Positions 47,886 to 59,215 are shown, counted from the first letter of the stretch. The stretch: DNA of 64,000 nt from Malaya genurostris (GCF_030247185.1 NC_080571.1:46665002-46729001); one strand, 5' to 3'. Translations and numbers: made by a program. The notes: generated from the sequence alone by a model not told the origin.

Positions 47886-47967
47886 CCAAAAATTTGCTAA
47901 ATACATGGGATATTTCAAAAGAATCGGTAACCACGCTGATTGGGTTTTTCAATAGCTAGATGATATA

Positions 47968-48892
47968 CAGGGTGATTTTTTAAGAGCTTGAGAACTTTTT
48001 TAAACAATAAAACGCATAAAATTTGCAAAATCTCATCGGTTCTTTATTTTAAACGTTAGATTGGTACATGACATTTACTTTTTGAAGATAATTTCATTTA
48101 AATGTTGACCGCGGCTGCGTCTTAGGTGGTCCATTCGGAAAATCCGCTTTTTTATCGACAAATTTTGTTCAGCGATGAGGCTCATTTCTGGTTGAATGGC
48201 TACGTAAATAAGCAAAATTGCCGCATTTGGAGTGAAGAGCAACCAGAAGCCGTTCAAGAACTGCCCATGCATCCCGAAAAATGCACTGTTTGGTGTGGTT
48301 TGTACGCTGGTGGAATCATTGGACCGTATTTTTTCAAAGATGCTGTTGGACGCAACGTTACAGTGAATGGCGATCGCTATCGTTCGATGCTAACAAACTT
48401 TTTGTTGCCAAAAATGGAAGAACTGAACTTGGTTGACATGTGGTTTCAACAAGATGGCGCTACATGCCACACAGCTCGCGATTCTATGGCCATTTTGAGG
48501 GAAAACTTCGGAGAACAATTCATCTCAAGAAATGGACCGGTAAGTTGGCCACCAAGATCATGCGATTTGACGCCTTTAGACTATTTTTTGTGGGGCTACG
48601 TCAAGTCTAAAGTCTACAGAAATAAGCCAGTAACTATTCCAGCTTTGGAAGACAACATTTCCGAAGAAATTCGGGCTATTCCGGCCGAAATGCTCGAAAA
48701 AGTTGCCCAAAATTGGACTTTCCGAATGGACCACCTAAGACGCAGCCGCGGTCAACATTTAAATGAAATTATCTTCAAAAAGTAAATGTCATGTACCAAT
48801 CTAACGTTTAAAATAAAGAACCGATGAGATTTTGCAAATTTTATGCGTTTTATTGTTTAAAAAAGTTCTCAAGCTCTTAAAAAATCACCCTT
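47968..48892 (+). mobile_element. DD41D Tc1/mariner element with 174-bp inverted arms
   Basis: TA flanks (47966-47967 and 48893-48894). The left arm 47968-48141 and right arm 48719-48892 are inverted copies differing at one base, the outermost. The right arm holds the natural 3' end of the transposase (FRMDHLRRSRGQHLNEIIFKK) and 3'UTR. The left arm is therefore an inverted copy of the 3' end, and the real 5' end with the DNA-binding domain is missing. One mismatch in 174 shows the rearrangement or gene conversion is recent. Confidence 0.92.
48126..48785 (+). CDS. DD41D transposase catalytic domain, intact frame
   Basis: A 219-residue open frame: D in FSDEAHFW, VWCGLYAGGIIGPYFF, D in QQDGATCHTA, D in DLTPLDYFLW with 41 residues between the last two, then the basic C-terminus LRRSRGQHLNEIIFKK. 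The first seven or so codons come from the inverted left arm, so the start codon is not the ancestral one. About 130 N-terminal residues with the helix-turn-helix motifs are absent. It could at most give a catalytic fragment; transposition of this copy probably depended on a full-length relative. Confidence 0.85.
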   Translation: MVHSENPLFYRQILFSDEAHFWLNGYVNKQNCRIWSEEQPEAVQELPMHPEKCTVWCGLYAGGIIGPYFFKDAVGRNVTVNGDRYRSMLTNFLLPKMEELNLVDMWFQQDGATCHTARDSMAILRENFGEQFISRNGPVSWPPRSCDLTPLDYFLWGYVKSKVYRNKPVTIPALEDNISEEIRAIPAEMLEKVAQNWTFRMDHLRRSRGQHLNEIIFKK

Positions 48893-49177
48893 TATAAGAT
48901 ACTCAAGCGAACACGGTGACAGGAAATTTCACCAACACATAATGCAAAAAGCGACAATCCAGTCATCGGCTCACTGGACAAGCTACTTGTTTCATTCACA
49001 GGCAAACATCAACTAGGCAAAGAAATATTGTGCAGCCTATATTTATAGATTTCTCTTCATACTACACAAAACGATGCGGTGTTTATTATGCATGACGCAA
49101 AGCCTCCTACGCCGAACAAGAAGTTGACGTCATTTTGTACAACAGGGATTGGTGGATGAAAACATAGGTCGATTCCA
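48893..49177. other. Spacer
   Basis: Nothing recognised. Confidence 0.3.
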
Positions 49178-49405
49178 ACCATTTTTTCAATAGTATGCTA
49201 TTGAAATACTGAAAAGACGTCGTCATACATGTTTAAGTTGAAAGTTTCCGAACCGATTGGTTGTTAAATTATAACAATCCATCAACAAATGACCGAGTTA
49301 TTAACGTTCAAAATTATGACACAAAAAGGTTACGCGACTATTTTTGAAACTTTTAATTGACACCTGGCCCCATATAGTGAAGAGTAAGGCATTTTTAATG
49401 CCAAA
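49178..49405 (+). repeat. Dispersed repeat flanking DD41D, copy 2
   Basis: Direct-orientation partner of 47669-47885, about 1.5 kb downstream, diverged. Confidence 0.65.
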
Positions 49406-49479
49406 AATGTGGAATGTAAATCTACATCGATTTTTCATATAAGTCTTTATGATGAAGACAGTTTTGAATTTGTATCTAT

Positions 49480-50125
49480 TTATACCTATCAGGGATCAAC
49501 ATTATTGTTTTACTGTCTCTGCGTCTTTTTGTGTTTCTTTCTAAACTTTAAATCTTTTGGCATCCAGTCTATCTTTCTATTGCTCTGTTTATTGTTTTGT
49601 GTTTCTGTCTTTCTACTTTTCATTGTGATTTTCTTTCTTATGCAATCTCGCTGATTTCCTAACTACGTCTTTTTTGCGTTTCTATCAGTTTTTCTTCTTC
49701 CCGTAATTCGTTCTATTTAACTTTATGTCTTTTGATTTTCTATCCTTCTGTCTTTCAATATACCAAAAGTGTCCCTTTACTAAATTACATAATCTTAAAC
49801 TCTTAATTTTGTACAATTCTTGTATTCTATATTCTATCGTCTATTGTTGAATTCACTATTGCCTTCTTTCTGTCCTTCAACATGTTTCACTAATTAACAA
49901 GTTAGTGACTCATTTTCTTTTTGGCTTTCTAATTTCTGTCCTTTACATTTTTCCGTTCTTAAGTTTTACAAAGTTTTTCCCTCTTTTCCAGTATTCCTCT
50001 GTTTTTATCATTTCCAATAGTTAAATTTCCGGTCACGTTTTCCTCATTACCACTGTTTCTCTCTTGCTGTATTCTTGTCTTACTGCGTTTTTGTCTATTT
50101 TATGTTATTTTCTGACTTTTCTGTT
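49480..50125. repeat. Pyrimidine-rich low-complexity region
   Basis: Plus strand is dominated by T and C with recurring TTTCTGTCTTTCT-like words. Hydrophobic frames through it (49409-49654) reflect composition only. Confidence 0.55.
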
Positions 50126-50129
50126 GATA

Positions 50130-51070
50130 CAAATTAACTGATTTCCGAACTTACGTGAACTCCGAAGTTACGCGGTTTTTAAGATCTCAGAATTTCTCAA
50201 AAAAAAATTTTTTTTTTCGAGAAGACACTAGATTTTGATGTTTCATGCAATTCTTGGGGTGAAGCCAGAGTGGGCGCGACACGCGACGCGAAGCGATGCG
50301 ATACGACCAATTATGTTCTGTATTTCGTTCATTTGTTTACAGCAAAAAATCAACATGTATTTCAGAGTAAACACGAGGCGTTGCGTGGTGACAAGTGGAA
50401 CGGAATGCGCAAGTGTTGGAAAGAGATTTCGAAAATATTAAAAGTAACTGGCATGTGCAGTCAATGAAAGTGCAATAAGTTTTGAGAATTTTTCGATTTA
50501 TTTCGATGGAAAAAGTTTATACATTTTCTATAAATGTTTAGTTGAAAATGCTAAGAAGGCGGCTTTATTTCAACAGTCATTTTACGCCATCAAACATATC
50601 CATAAAAATCTTCGAGGAATATAAAGTCTCCTGTATATTACAACGACAAAGACATGATTGATGCCGTCGAAGAAGGGTCATTTGAAATGGCATAGCTAGA
50701 TGCGAACTAGCCAAGTTTCTCTTCTATTCCGCCTCTCAGCAAGAAAGTGGAAGAGTACTCCGAATAGAATATCGGCACTACGTCTGGAAATAGAACTTTG
50801 AAAGTTGAAACTACTGGAGAAAAAAAAACATTGTCGCATGAGAAATATTTGCATTCTGCAAAAAAAGCTACAGTTTCGGATAGCGCTGCAGTGATTGATC
50901 AGAATGTTCCTTTCAATTGATAGGAATATAATTTCAAATTATATTGTTTTGTTACTACTGTCACTTTGACACTCGCTACTATTTCTCATCGGAAAACTTT
51001 CGCGTTACGCATCGCGCCCATTCTGGCTTCACCCTTAGACATTTGGCGCCAAAGCAAATTTTTCGATTTC
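50130..51070 (+). repeat. GCGG-type MITE split by another element
   Basis: The left part has CCGAAGTTACGCGGTTTTTA and GATGTTTCATGCAATTCTT; the right part continues AGACATTTGGCGCCAAAG, as in the copy at 10600-10632. The split point holds the element at 50255-51035. Confidence 0.55.
50255..51035. repeat. TIR element, about 780 bp, non-coding
   Basis: Left end GGGTGAAGCCAGAGTGGGCG, CGACACGCGACGCGAAG; right end, inverted, GGGTGAAGCCAGAATGGGCG, CGATGCGTAACGCGAAAG: about 37 bp with few mismatches. Short frames inside match nothing. Superfamily unknown; target duplication not clear (CTT/CTTA-like). Confidence 0.75.
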
Positions 51071-51279
51071 GGAAATTCCAGTTCCTCCTAATGCGCAGTG
51101 TTTCAAAAGCCCAATTTCACGCTCACAATTGATAACTCATTAAAAACGTGGTTTTCGAAGTACGGTATCTTCAGCAAAGTTGCCTAGAATGATAGACGCC
51201 ATTTTGTTTGTGATTAATCCCCCTAAAAGTGAGATAAAAATATTATTTTAGCTCAGGACCAACATAGAGGCTTAGTAAC

Positions 51280-51950
51280 TTCGACTAAGTTGTGCCGAAA
51301 GTTATTTCAAACAAATTTGCAGGGGAACGAATCATTTCGCCGAATGGGTAATTTCATCGTAAGTTGTTTCGCCGAACGGATCATTTATTCGAAAAAGCCA
51401 TTTCGCCAAAAGGGTCATTTTTTAGGGTCAAAAATATCTTTTTGTCTTTATATCTCCGCATGTGGCGCAGCAACGTAACCGAAGCCAAGATGGCGAGGTG
51501 CCACAAAGCCGCCGACCCGACGTCGGAAGCGGCGGCCTCTTGCATACAATCCTGTAACCGCCTCGTTTACCAGGTCTACTCAAAGCTGAGTTTCTTTGCT
51601 TCAGTTAGGTCCGAGCGAGCGGTAGCGAGGTCGGATAGCATACGAACAAAACGATGTGGCGAAGCCGCATTAGATATTTTTTCACCTGCACTCAGTTATC
51701 GGAAAATTCCGCTAACAATTGAAAATTCCGCTAACAATAGGTACACTAATAAAGTCGACAAGTCATTTTGGGAATCCCGTTCTGAGGATCATGAATAAAC
51801 CTACAAAAATTATTCAAGTCTCTGGATCAAATCAGAAGTACGATTTTAGGTCAACGAAACGGGAGTAAACATAATCATTTTTATTTGTCTTTCTTATTCA
51901 TTCCAATTACGATATTAGGACTAATTCAGAATTCGGCGAAATAACCCTGA
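51280..51950. repeat. TTTCGCCGAA-module region with GC-rich core
   Basis: Left side has repeats of a word TTTCGCCGAAYGGRTCAT (51325-51425); the inverted word appears at 51930-51945 (TTCGGCGAAATAACCCTGAT). Between is a GC-rich block (51480-51670) with GTCCGAGCGAGCGGTAGCGA and a 144-codon plus frame. The frame resembles nothing known and is likely non-coding. Probably one element about 620 bp long. Confidence 0.5.
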
Positions 51951-52187
51951 TCCATTTGCAGAAAGTACTATTCCCGTAACTTGATTGTAACTGATTATAT
52001 AATGTATTTTCTGAAAAGGTTTAAAAAAAAAGTTTTTGTAAGGGAACATAGTTTTTTTTAATTTATATGAGTTTTTCGTGTTATACAAAGTTTTCCATCA
52101 TTTAAACTACACAGCTTTCTCAAACATTTCAGTCTAATGAAATAGAGTCATTTTTCAAGTTTTTTTTACATAATTCCAACTTGTCTA

Positions 52188-52470
52188 CACGCCTAGAAAA
52201 AATCGTGTAAATTTACGTCTTTTGAGACCGACATATATGAGCGTCAAAAATGACTCAATATTACAGTAAATCTAACTTATATTTAATGCATTCTGACATA
52301 TTTTTAGGTGCTAAAACATGTAAGTTTACACGTTTGCTTTAAAGGTGGGGTATGTTCGACGTATGTTTAAATTATTTTTGTAAAATTCAGTCGTTTCACG
52401 GATTACGTTCTTATGAATTGTGTCATATGTGGATTTGCGTCACCTGTAAATTTCATAATTTTCTGCTGTG
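52188..52470. repeat. TA-flanked MITE
   Basis: TA at 52186-52187 and 52471-52472. Ends CACGCCTAGAAAAAATCGTG, TAAATTTAC and inverted CACAGCAGAAAATTATGAAA, TTTAC. Contains GTGTCATATGTGGATTTGCG, TCACCTGTAAATTTC near the right end, as in the 14061 and 35808 elements (GAGTCACCTGTGAAATTC). Internal sequence differs. Confidence 0.7.
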
Positions 52471-53329
52471 TATAATCAAAAGGCGCAGAAAGGTACAGAT
52501 GAGACCACTTACGTATAAAACTACTTCAAAAGAGCTTTCATACCGTGGTTGAAGGCGATATATGCTCTTTTCAAATATCCTCGTACTTGACATTTGCAAT
52601 GATAAGGTTCATTGTATGTCAGATCAGGTTTTATTGTAATTCTAAGACATTTTCAATTCCGGGAATCTTAAAATCTTCCAAGGAATCGAATCGAATAGAA
52701 TCGTTTTTTTTCAAAAATTTTTGAGATGACACTAGATCTCGACGTTTCAGACCATTCTAAGACATTCACCACTAAATCTCGCCATTTCGTGCAATTCACA
52801 CTTTGACCGCCGGGTGGCGCCACTTACCCATATGCGAGTTAGCTCAAATTTTGCTTAGGAACTTTTTTTGAGGCACTTAAACTTTTGAGCATTACCACAT
52901 TACGAAACTAAAAATGACCCCCTTGTTATTGGTACCCCAATGTTGATCTTTCGAAGAATAACTTTTTCCTTTTTTAAGAAGAGCACTACTTACATACTTA
53001 TTCTCCTACTCGGTAATGATATGTGAGATTTTATTATTTCCCTATTCTCGTTTATTTTCTAACCTCTCAAATATTGCAAAATAAAATTCTTTTGGATTAG
53101 GGAGAAGTTAATTTTTTTTCCATAGCTATCTATTAGTTTAAGTTTTTCACTTGGCAATCCACAAAAAAAAGTTAGAATTAGAGTAATTATATCAATCAGC
53201 TTCGAAAGGATAATTGATGAAGAACAATGAAACAAAAATTTTGAAGAGCATTACCATTCCCTGGTGCAAGATAACGCAAAATTTATTGATCCCAAATCAG
53301 AGCACTCAATTAGTCTAAAAGTTCCTTCG
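52471..53329. other. AT-rich stretch with GCGG-MITE inner-module scraps
   Basis: 52715-52790 holds two copies of ACTAGATCTCGACGTTTCAG / ACTAAATCTCGCCATTTCGT, the inner module of the GCGG-type MITE. Remainder unassigned. Confidence 0.45.
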
Positions 53330-54474
53330 TCCCATCAACCGTTGTAATTAGATCAAAGCGACAGCCATTAGCACTGCCTAAGTATTCGAAAGGTGTTCGA
53401 GGTGCGAAGCCTCCTTCGGAAAATCGTTCCGAAACCGTGCGGAAGCCGTTAGTAATTTGCAGGGGTCTTTAGTGTAATTCCCACTCGGAAGATGATTCGG
53501 AAGGCGAATTTACGACAACCGAACGCGTTACGGATGAAACTACAAGACAGACAGAAGCCATCGACGCCTTAACTTCCACAATTCGGCATTGTTTATTGCC
53601 GTCCATTTTTCACCGGAAGCTCCTGCTAACGAATGCTTGCTGTTTAGGAAATTCCATTTTAAGAAGGAGGAGGCTGGATCGTATCTCTTTCCTCCCTCCC
53701 CATGTTGTAATGTAATGTTGAAGGTGAAACTTATACGTTCCGGGCTACGAATGCCCGAAGTTTTACTTCGGATAACTTTTACCACCGCATAATCAGCCGA
53801 CCAGAACGGAATGGATCTCGAAATGGGCTTACTGAAAAAATGGTTATGGATTTAGAAGACACACAGGCATGGAAAAGTCAGCAGAAGTTCAACAAAATGG
53901 ACAACCTTTATGGGGATGGTATTTCGGGACCTTCCCATTCAGAAAAAAATGTGCAAACGATAGATCAGTTGAACCGAGATTTTGATCGAATTGCAAAGAA
54001 AAAGAGTACCATGCGCCTCCATCAAAAAGTAGAGCACCATGCTTTTCAATCGTGATACCGTTAATCATTCCAATGCTGGCAAATCATCAATCCGATCAAT
54101 ATCCCTCACTGTCACTAGTGTACGATTCCTTTCGTTATCTCGTTGTCTCCTAAATCATCAGGATTATTGCTTCAATCTCGCAAAAACACATTATGAATCG
54201 ACCATAAATCATGGGGAGCCTGGTCCACATAGATTGTGCAAATCAAAATTTATCGCCTTATATTCCGATGGCACGAAAAGGAAAGTGTGCTCCGCCTCTT
54301 TTTCTTGTATTTCGTTCGACGGAAAATCTACCGCTTTTGAGTAGCTTACACCGGATTTGCAGCATCCGACCTGAAATGAAATCTTCAAGTCGTCGTGTGC
54401 TGCTCAAGATTCTGCTGGAAGCCCGGTGCCAGTGTCCGTCCTCTTCATCCTGCCTACCTTGCTTAACCGGTTCA

Positions 54475-54509
<35 letters not shown>

Positions 54510-55060
54510 GACAGCATAAAAAGACGAAATGAATCATCTCCAATTTCCTCTTGTCGATCATACTGAGTGCGGTACTTCCTTCCCGTGCGGTAGCATAAAA
54601 TTTCCTTCCCTGCACTGTACCTCACCGTACGCACACATACACACACACATACGAGCGTTTCTTAAAAGCTTATTAATTCTTTTCCTCGGGAGAAAGACAT
54701 CGCAGACAGATTGGAACAGCACGCAAACAACACCGAGGACGACAACTAAACCGTGTACCGTACGATGCGCCAAAATGCTATTCCCGTGGCATTCCCTCGG
54801 GTTTATTCCACTCGTAAGGATTTAATTCAAGAAAGCTTGTATCCCTTCCGTTATGATGCTTGGCTGTTCCACTTGAGCTGTGTTGCGTTGCTGTCGGTGC
54901 CGGTGGCGTAATCAGTGGTCTTAGTGTGGCTTCTTGCGAGGAAGCTAGATTTTGAAACTGGAGAGAGAGAGAGCGACAGCAATTTCGCAGCTTTGGGATT
55001 TTGATAACATGCATAACGTACGATAACAAGATGTTACGTGCGCAATATGGGATCATAAGT
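53330..55060. other. Unique, GC-richer island without recognised gene
   Basis: No shared repeats except a (CT) run at 54480-54507. Frames at 53840-54055, 54039-54519 and 54529-54825 overlap in different phases and match nothing known. Probable host non-coding DNA. Confidence 0.4.
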
Positions 55061-57944
55061 TTCGTTACGGGATAACATTTGATATTGTTTTTTATCGTTC
55101 AAATTTTTGCACACTTATTCCACACTCCGCACGGCTAAATGAAGAATCGTTTGATAGCTTATTATAGCTCAGTTTTTCTTAGAGATGAGAAAAACCATGT
55201 AAAATTTCACTTGGAACCAAACACGTTCTAATGGCAAATTGTAGTTTCCCGATCAACAAGAGGTAGTCATAATCTTGGCCTCGTTAATAGTTAAAATAAC
55301 AAAAATTATAACTCAATCTAACCTTGGTGATAACAAAATTGCTACAAACCTTGATATGTAAATATCAGTATTATATCTAAATTTGTTACAAATGAGGTAC
55401 GACATTTCAGCTGTTATTACCCATTTTTTTGGGGAGAAAGGCTTTACCGTGCAAATCTAAAAATAGATTTCGCGAAGTAAGTTGAAATTGTATATCTTTA
55501 GACGATTTGATTTGCGATAAAAAAAAGTCATGCACAGTTAAGCGACTGGTTCCGAACCGGGAAGTTTTGAGTTGCCAACATACGCTACGATCGCATCGGG
55601 GCATGAAAACCAACTGAGGTTGGAAGGATATATTGGCATCATATAATAACTAGTGTAAGTCTATATTGCTACAAAAATAATCTATCGCTGTCCACCTCTT
55701 TCCTCTTGAAAAATATTTATTTTCAATTTAAAATTAATATTTGAATAAAAACTACAAGGATCAGCCCCTTGGGTTGTTCGAGCCATTGATGTGGAACAAG
55801 GCAACCAAAATTTCTAAAGATCGATATTTTCAATTGATCGTCACACTTTTGAATCCTAAATGAAACTGTATTATTCAGTGCAAAACATTTAACGCTTATA
55901 TTGATAATTTCTGAAATGTCATTCGACGCTTTGACATCTCGTCTCTCAGATTTCGTAACAGACGCTCACGCAAAAAAAAATTAAAACAGTGTTCTATTCG
56001 TGTTTCAAATATTCATTAATTGAAAACAATTTCGTCGAGCAGTTTTAAATCTGTTTTAAATTTGTACTCGAAAAATAGAACTAAATCTCAGCGTCGTGAT
56101 TGACATGTTTCAGTTGTAGATCTAAAGTAGATCAGTCCATATGAAATAAAACAGCGTTGCGAACAACCTAATGGTCGTGATTTGTATTTGTTTTGTAGCC
56201 GACGAAATTACATCAATAGCCCAAATGTATGCAATTATATGTTTGTACATGCTTGCGATACGGATATCGATATTTAAGCTTCTCTTTGCCAAGCTTGTGT
56301 TCAAGTTTTGTACGCAAGCAGTTATTTTCATAGCGTTTCTCTACCATTACTATCATTCTGCCATTTTGGTTGAAGCGATAAACTTTATCTCATCATCAAT
56401 CGAGTTCATCTTATATAAATTTGAAATTAATCTTATGTACTCAAAATTTACCTTGGGGTAGTTGTCATTTTCTCAGGCAAAACGACATAACATGGAATTT
56501 CATCCGATCTTGCATGACACAAGATCAGAGCATACCTGTTAAAGCTTCAAATCGTTTTATGGCACTTTTTGTCTTGCTGTCTAACAACAACCTACCTCTA
56601 GCATACTACGCGTAGGACTGAAACGTTAGCTATAATTTTGCTTCTATTTATAGATTCGCGTGCTTCCAACGCTTTTGATTTGATTAACCAATTAGAGCGA
56701 TACTTTCCCTTTGATATATCGCCTACTCCTTCAAAACCGTCGACTATGGCAGGGAAATCCGGTATGCCGGCGATTTTTTGCAGACAAAATAGAACACTGC
56801 TAGCTATTCATCAACATTGCAATGATATACAATTTAAAATACATGGCTATGTACATTCAAATCAATACGCAGAAATATTTCCAATCAAATGGTGACATGA
56901 TATTAATAATTGATACAAAATTGACTGAGCTGTAATTGTTCAAAACCTGACCACATTTCTACGTGTATTTTTCTTGAGTTTCTAGTTTGCACCCGTATAT
57001 AGAAATCAAAAATGTGTTCCACATTAAAACTTTACACAATGTAAGTAGGAATTACTTAGAAACGTTCTCAAATATAAAATTTAGACCGTCATTTCAAAAT
57101 CAAATATCACATTATTGTTTTCAAAAGCATCTCAGATATGTGAAATTGGAAAAAAAAATGTTTGTTACTACTCTTTATTGAAGCATGGCATTTTTCGAGT
57201 TGAAAGTCCAAAACATGAACAACGAAAGATTTTGAACTCTTTTTTCTTAATTCTCTTGAATAGTTTTACCTGGAATAGAACGACCCTTAATATAATATCT
57301 GGAGTTGCTATAATCTTAATTAAATCTGAATGTTTGTTTCTGATTTGGAATCATCTTTATAACATAATGAGAGATAAATATTAATATCATAAATAATTTT
57401 GATAGAATCCTGTTATGATCTGTTGATCGGGTTTCCATAGGAAAGGGGAATAAATAATGGAAAATGAAATATCATAATTTGTTTTTTTTTTTTTGTGTTG
57501 TACAATTGGTCCACTAAATCGCAGTTGCTTATTTACGTCAGTGCGGTTCAAAGCTTCGAAGCGCTTTCGGGCTGTCTTACTTTGAAGTCATGCAAAAATA
57601 TTGAAACTATCTTTTTCGGTGGCAGTTACTATCATCAAGAAGCCCTAGAGAGACAAAATATACTCGGCGACGTTTACGAAATACCGAGCAGCAATATCGT
57701 TCCACAAGTCTGAAACCACTGCTTAGCATAGGGATCGTAATTGATCGAAAACAACTTTTGCAATTTTTCTAGACGTGAGTTGGAGTGGATCGTGTCTGGT
57801 TGAGAAACAGTACCGATTTCGTTCAGCGCACTGACAAACATCCGGTAAATGGGAAAGTTTGGGGGAGATACCCGAATCGGAAATTTGATTCTTTTAGGAG
57901 TAAAACTATATTTGTGCTATGGCATATAACCAATTTCATTAGTT
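55061..57944. other. AT-rich stretch with several unassigned frames
   Basis: Plus frames at 56171-56461, 56421-56615, 56638-56895 and 57495-57713 follow each other. 56171-56461 is strongly hydrophobic (membrane-like), and 56480-56600 reads WNFIRSCMTQDQSIPVKASN, faintly like the C-terminal tail of insect odorant receptors. I would not call a gene on this. Confidence 0.3.
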
Positions 57945-58020
57945 TTACGTTTCGTCTTCGACTCGTCAGTGCATTACAGTTTATATTGAACTGGTAAGCC
58001 ACCTAGCAGTTTAATAGAAA
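57945..58020 (+). repeat. Dispersed hairpin repeat, copy 4
   Basis: CGTTTCGTCTTCGACTCGTC, AGTGCATTACAGTTTATATTG, then AAGCCACCTAGCAG. Pairs in inverted orientation with the copy at 59155-59215. Confidence 0.65.
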
Positions 58021-58036
58021 TTGCACCAAAGGAAAA

Positions 58037-58262
58037 CATCTTTCCTGACGTGTCGACCGAAAACAATGTTCGACATATAATAGCTGATTCAGATAGTGGA
58101 GATTTAGGGGATAACAGATTTTTTTTGCTAGGGCATACGTAATCGAAAAGCTAATAAAATCGGCTTTGTGCTCTATCACAAAAATAGGTTAACCCCTAAA
58201 TGTCCACTATCTGAATCGGTCACTTGCGAAACTTGATTTCGCTAGGCACGTCAGGAAAGATT
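58037..58262. repeat. Foldback element
   Basis: Outer arms CATCTTTCCTGACGTG and CACGTCAGGAAAGATT; inner arms GATTCAGATAGTGGAGATTT, AGGGG and CCCCTAAATGTCCACTATCTGAATC (split here as CCCCTAAATGTCC, ACTATCTGAATC). About 226 bp, non-coding. Confidence 0.65.
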
Positions 58263-58399
58263 TCGCACTTCAGTGCAGACGCTAGTGTAATGTCTCAACT
58301 AACGTAAAAAAGCAATTTTTTTCTATTTGGTAGATAATTTTTTGCCATTTAACATTTAAATATAATTTCGGGCATACGGCCGCCACGACTATTTTTCAC

Positions 58400-58860
58400 A
58401 AAGGTCATTTTGGAGGTCCAATTCTCGACACGTTGGTTTTCAAAGCATCAATCGTTGCTGGTTTATCCGCATAAAACCAATGGTTTCACGTATCCCCATA
58501 AAAAATAATCGAGTGGCGTCAAATCACACTAACGCGGAAGCCAACTCACCGTCCATTTTTTTGAAAAAATGTTGTCGTTGAAATGTTCTTTCAATAAGTC
58601 GATTGTTTTGGCCGCAGCTTGACAAGTGGTACCATCCTATTGAGACATACATTTCCTCCACATCTATATTTTGAAGATATAGCAACAAAAGTCCATTGAT
58701 CGTGGTTCTGTATCGATTTCCGTTCATTTTTAAAGAAAACAGGACCCATGATTCCACCAGCCCCATAGACCGCACCCAATTTTCTTCTGTACACACTCTT
58801 CTCATTCTTGTCTATGGGTTGGCATCCAAATGAGTGAATGTGGATCGAAATTTGGTAATT
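58400..58860 (-). pseudogene. DD41D-type transposase remnant
   Basis: Minus strand with frameshifts: LGAVYGAGGIMGPVFFKNE, a decayed ENGNRYRTTING-like stretch, then after the second-aspartate region KNGRELASALV, DATRLFFMG. Same layout as VWCGLYAGGIIGPYFF onward in the DD41D frame at 48126 but from another subfamily. No catalytic aspartate is safely recognisable. Confidence 0.65.
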
Positions 58861-59154
58861 ATGTTCTTTATGGTGGTCTCAGATGGATGATTTTGTGCGC
58901 CATGAAATTTATGAACTGCTCCATAAACAGTTTTAATTGAACACAGATTTTGAAAAAAAAATTCACTTTTTGGAGGTGTTGTTCTGGAGTTAGCCTATGC
59001 ATGATGATTTGCCAAATAATACTGAGTAGAGACGTCACTTTACACTGTCAAAACAAGTTTCAGACAATATAGTAATCCCTATTGTATAAACAAACCTCCT
59101 AGAAAACCTTTTAGCAAAAGCTACACATCTGCTCCGCAGTTTGTATTGCACTTC
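58861..59154. other. Possible upstream part of the DD41D remnant
   Basis: Too decayed to translate convincingly. Confidence 0.25.
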
Positions 59155-59215
59155 TGGGTGGCATAACAGTGTAACAGAAACTGTTATGCACTGACGAGTC
59201 AAAGACGAAACGAAA
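59155..59215 (-). repeat. Dispersed hairpin repeat, copy 5
   Basis: GGGTGGCATAACAGTGTAAC, AGAAACTGTTATGCACTGAC, GAGTCAAAGACGAAACG: inverted relative to copy 4. Confidence 0.65.

Noticed and set aside
49409..49654. Hydrophobic 81-codon frame
   Set aside because: Produced by the pyrimidine-rich strand; not a membrane protein.
51364..51798. 144-codon GC-rich frame as a possible transferred gene
   Set aside because: The frame runs across element-like words and repeats; composition alone does not show coding. Kept as a repeat finding instead.
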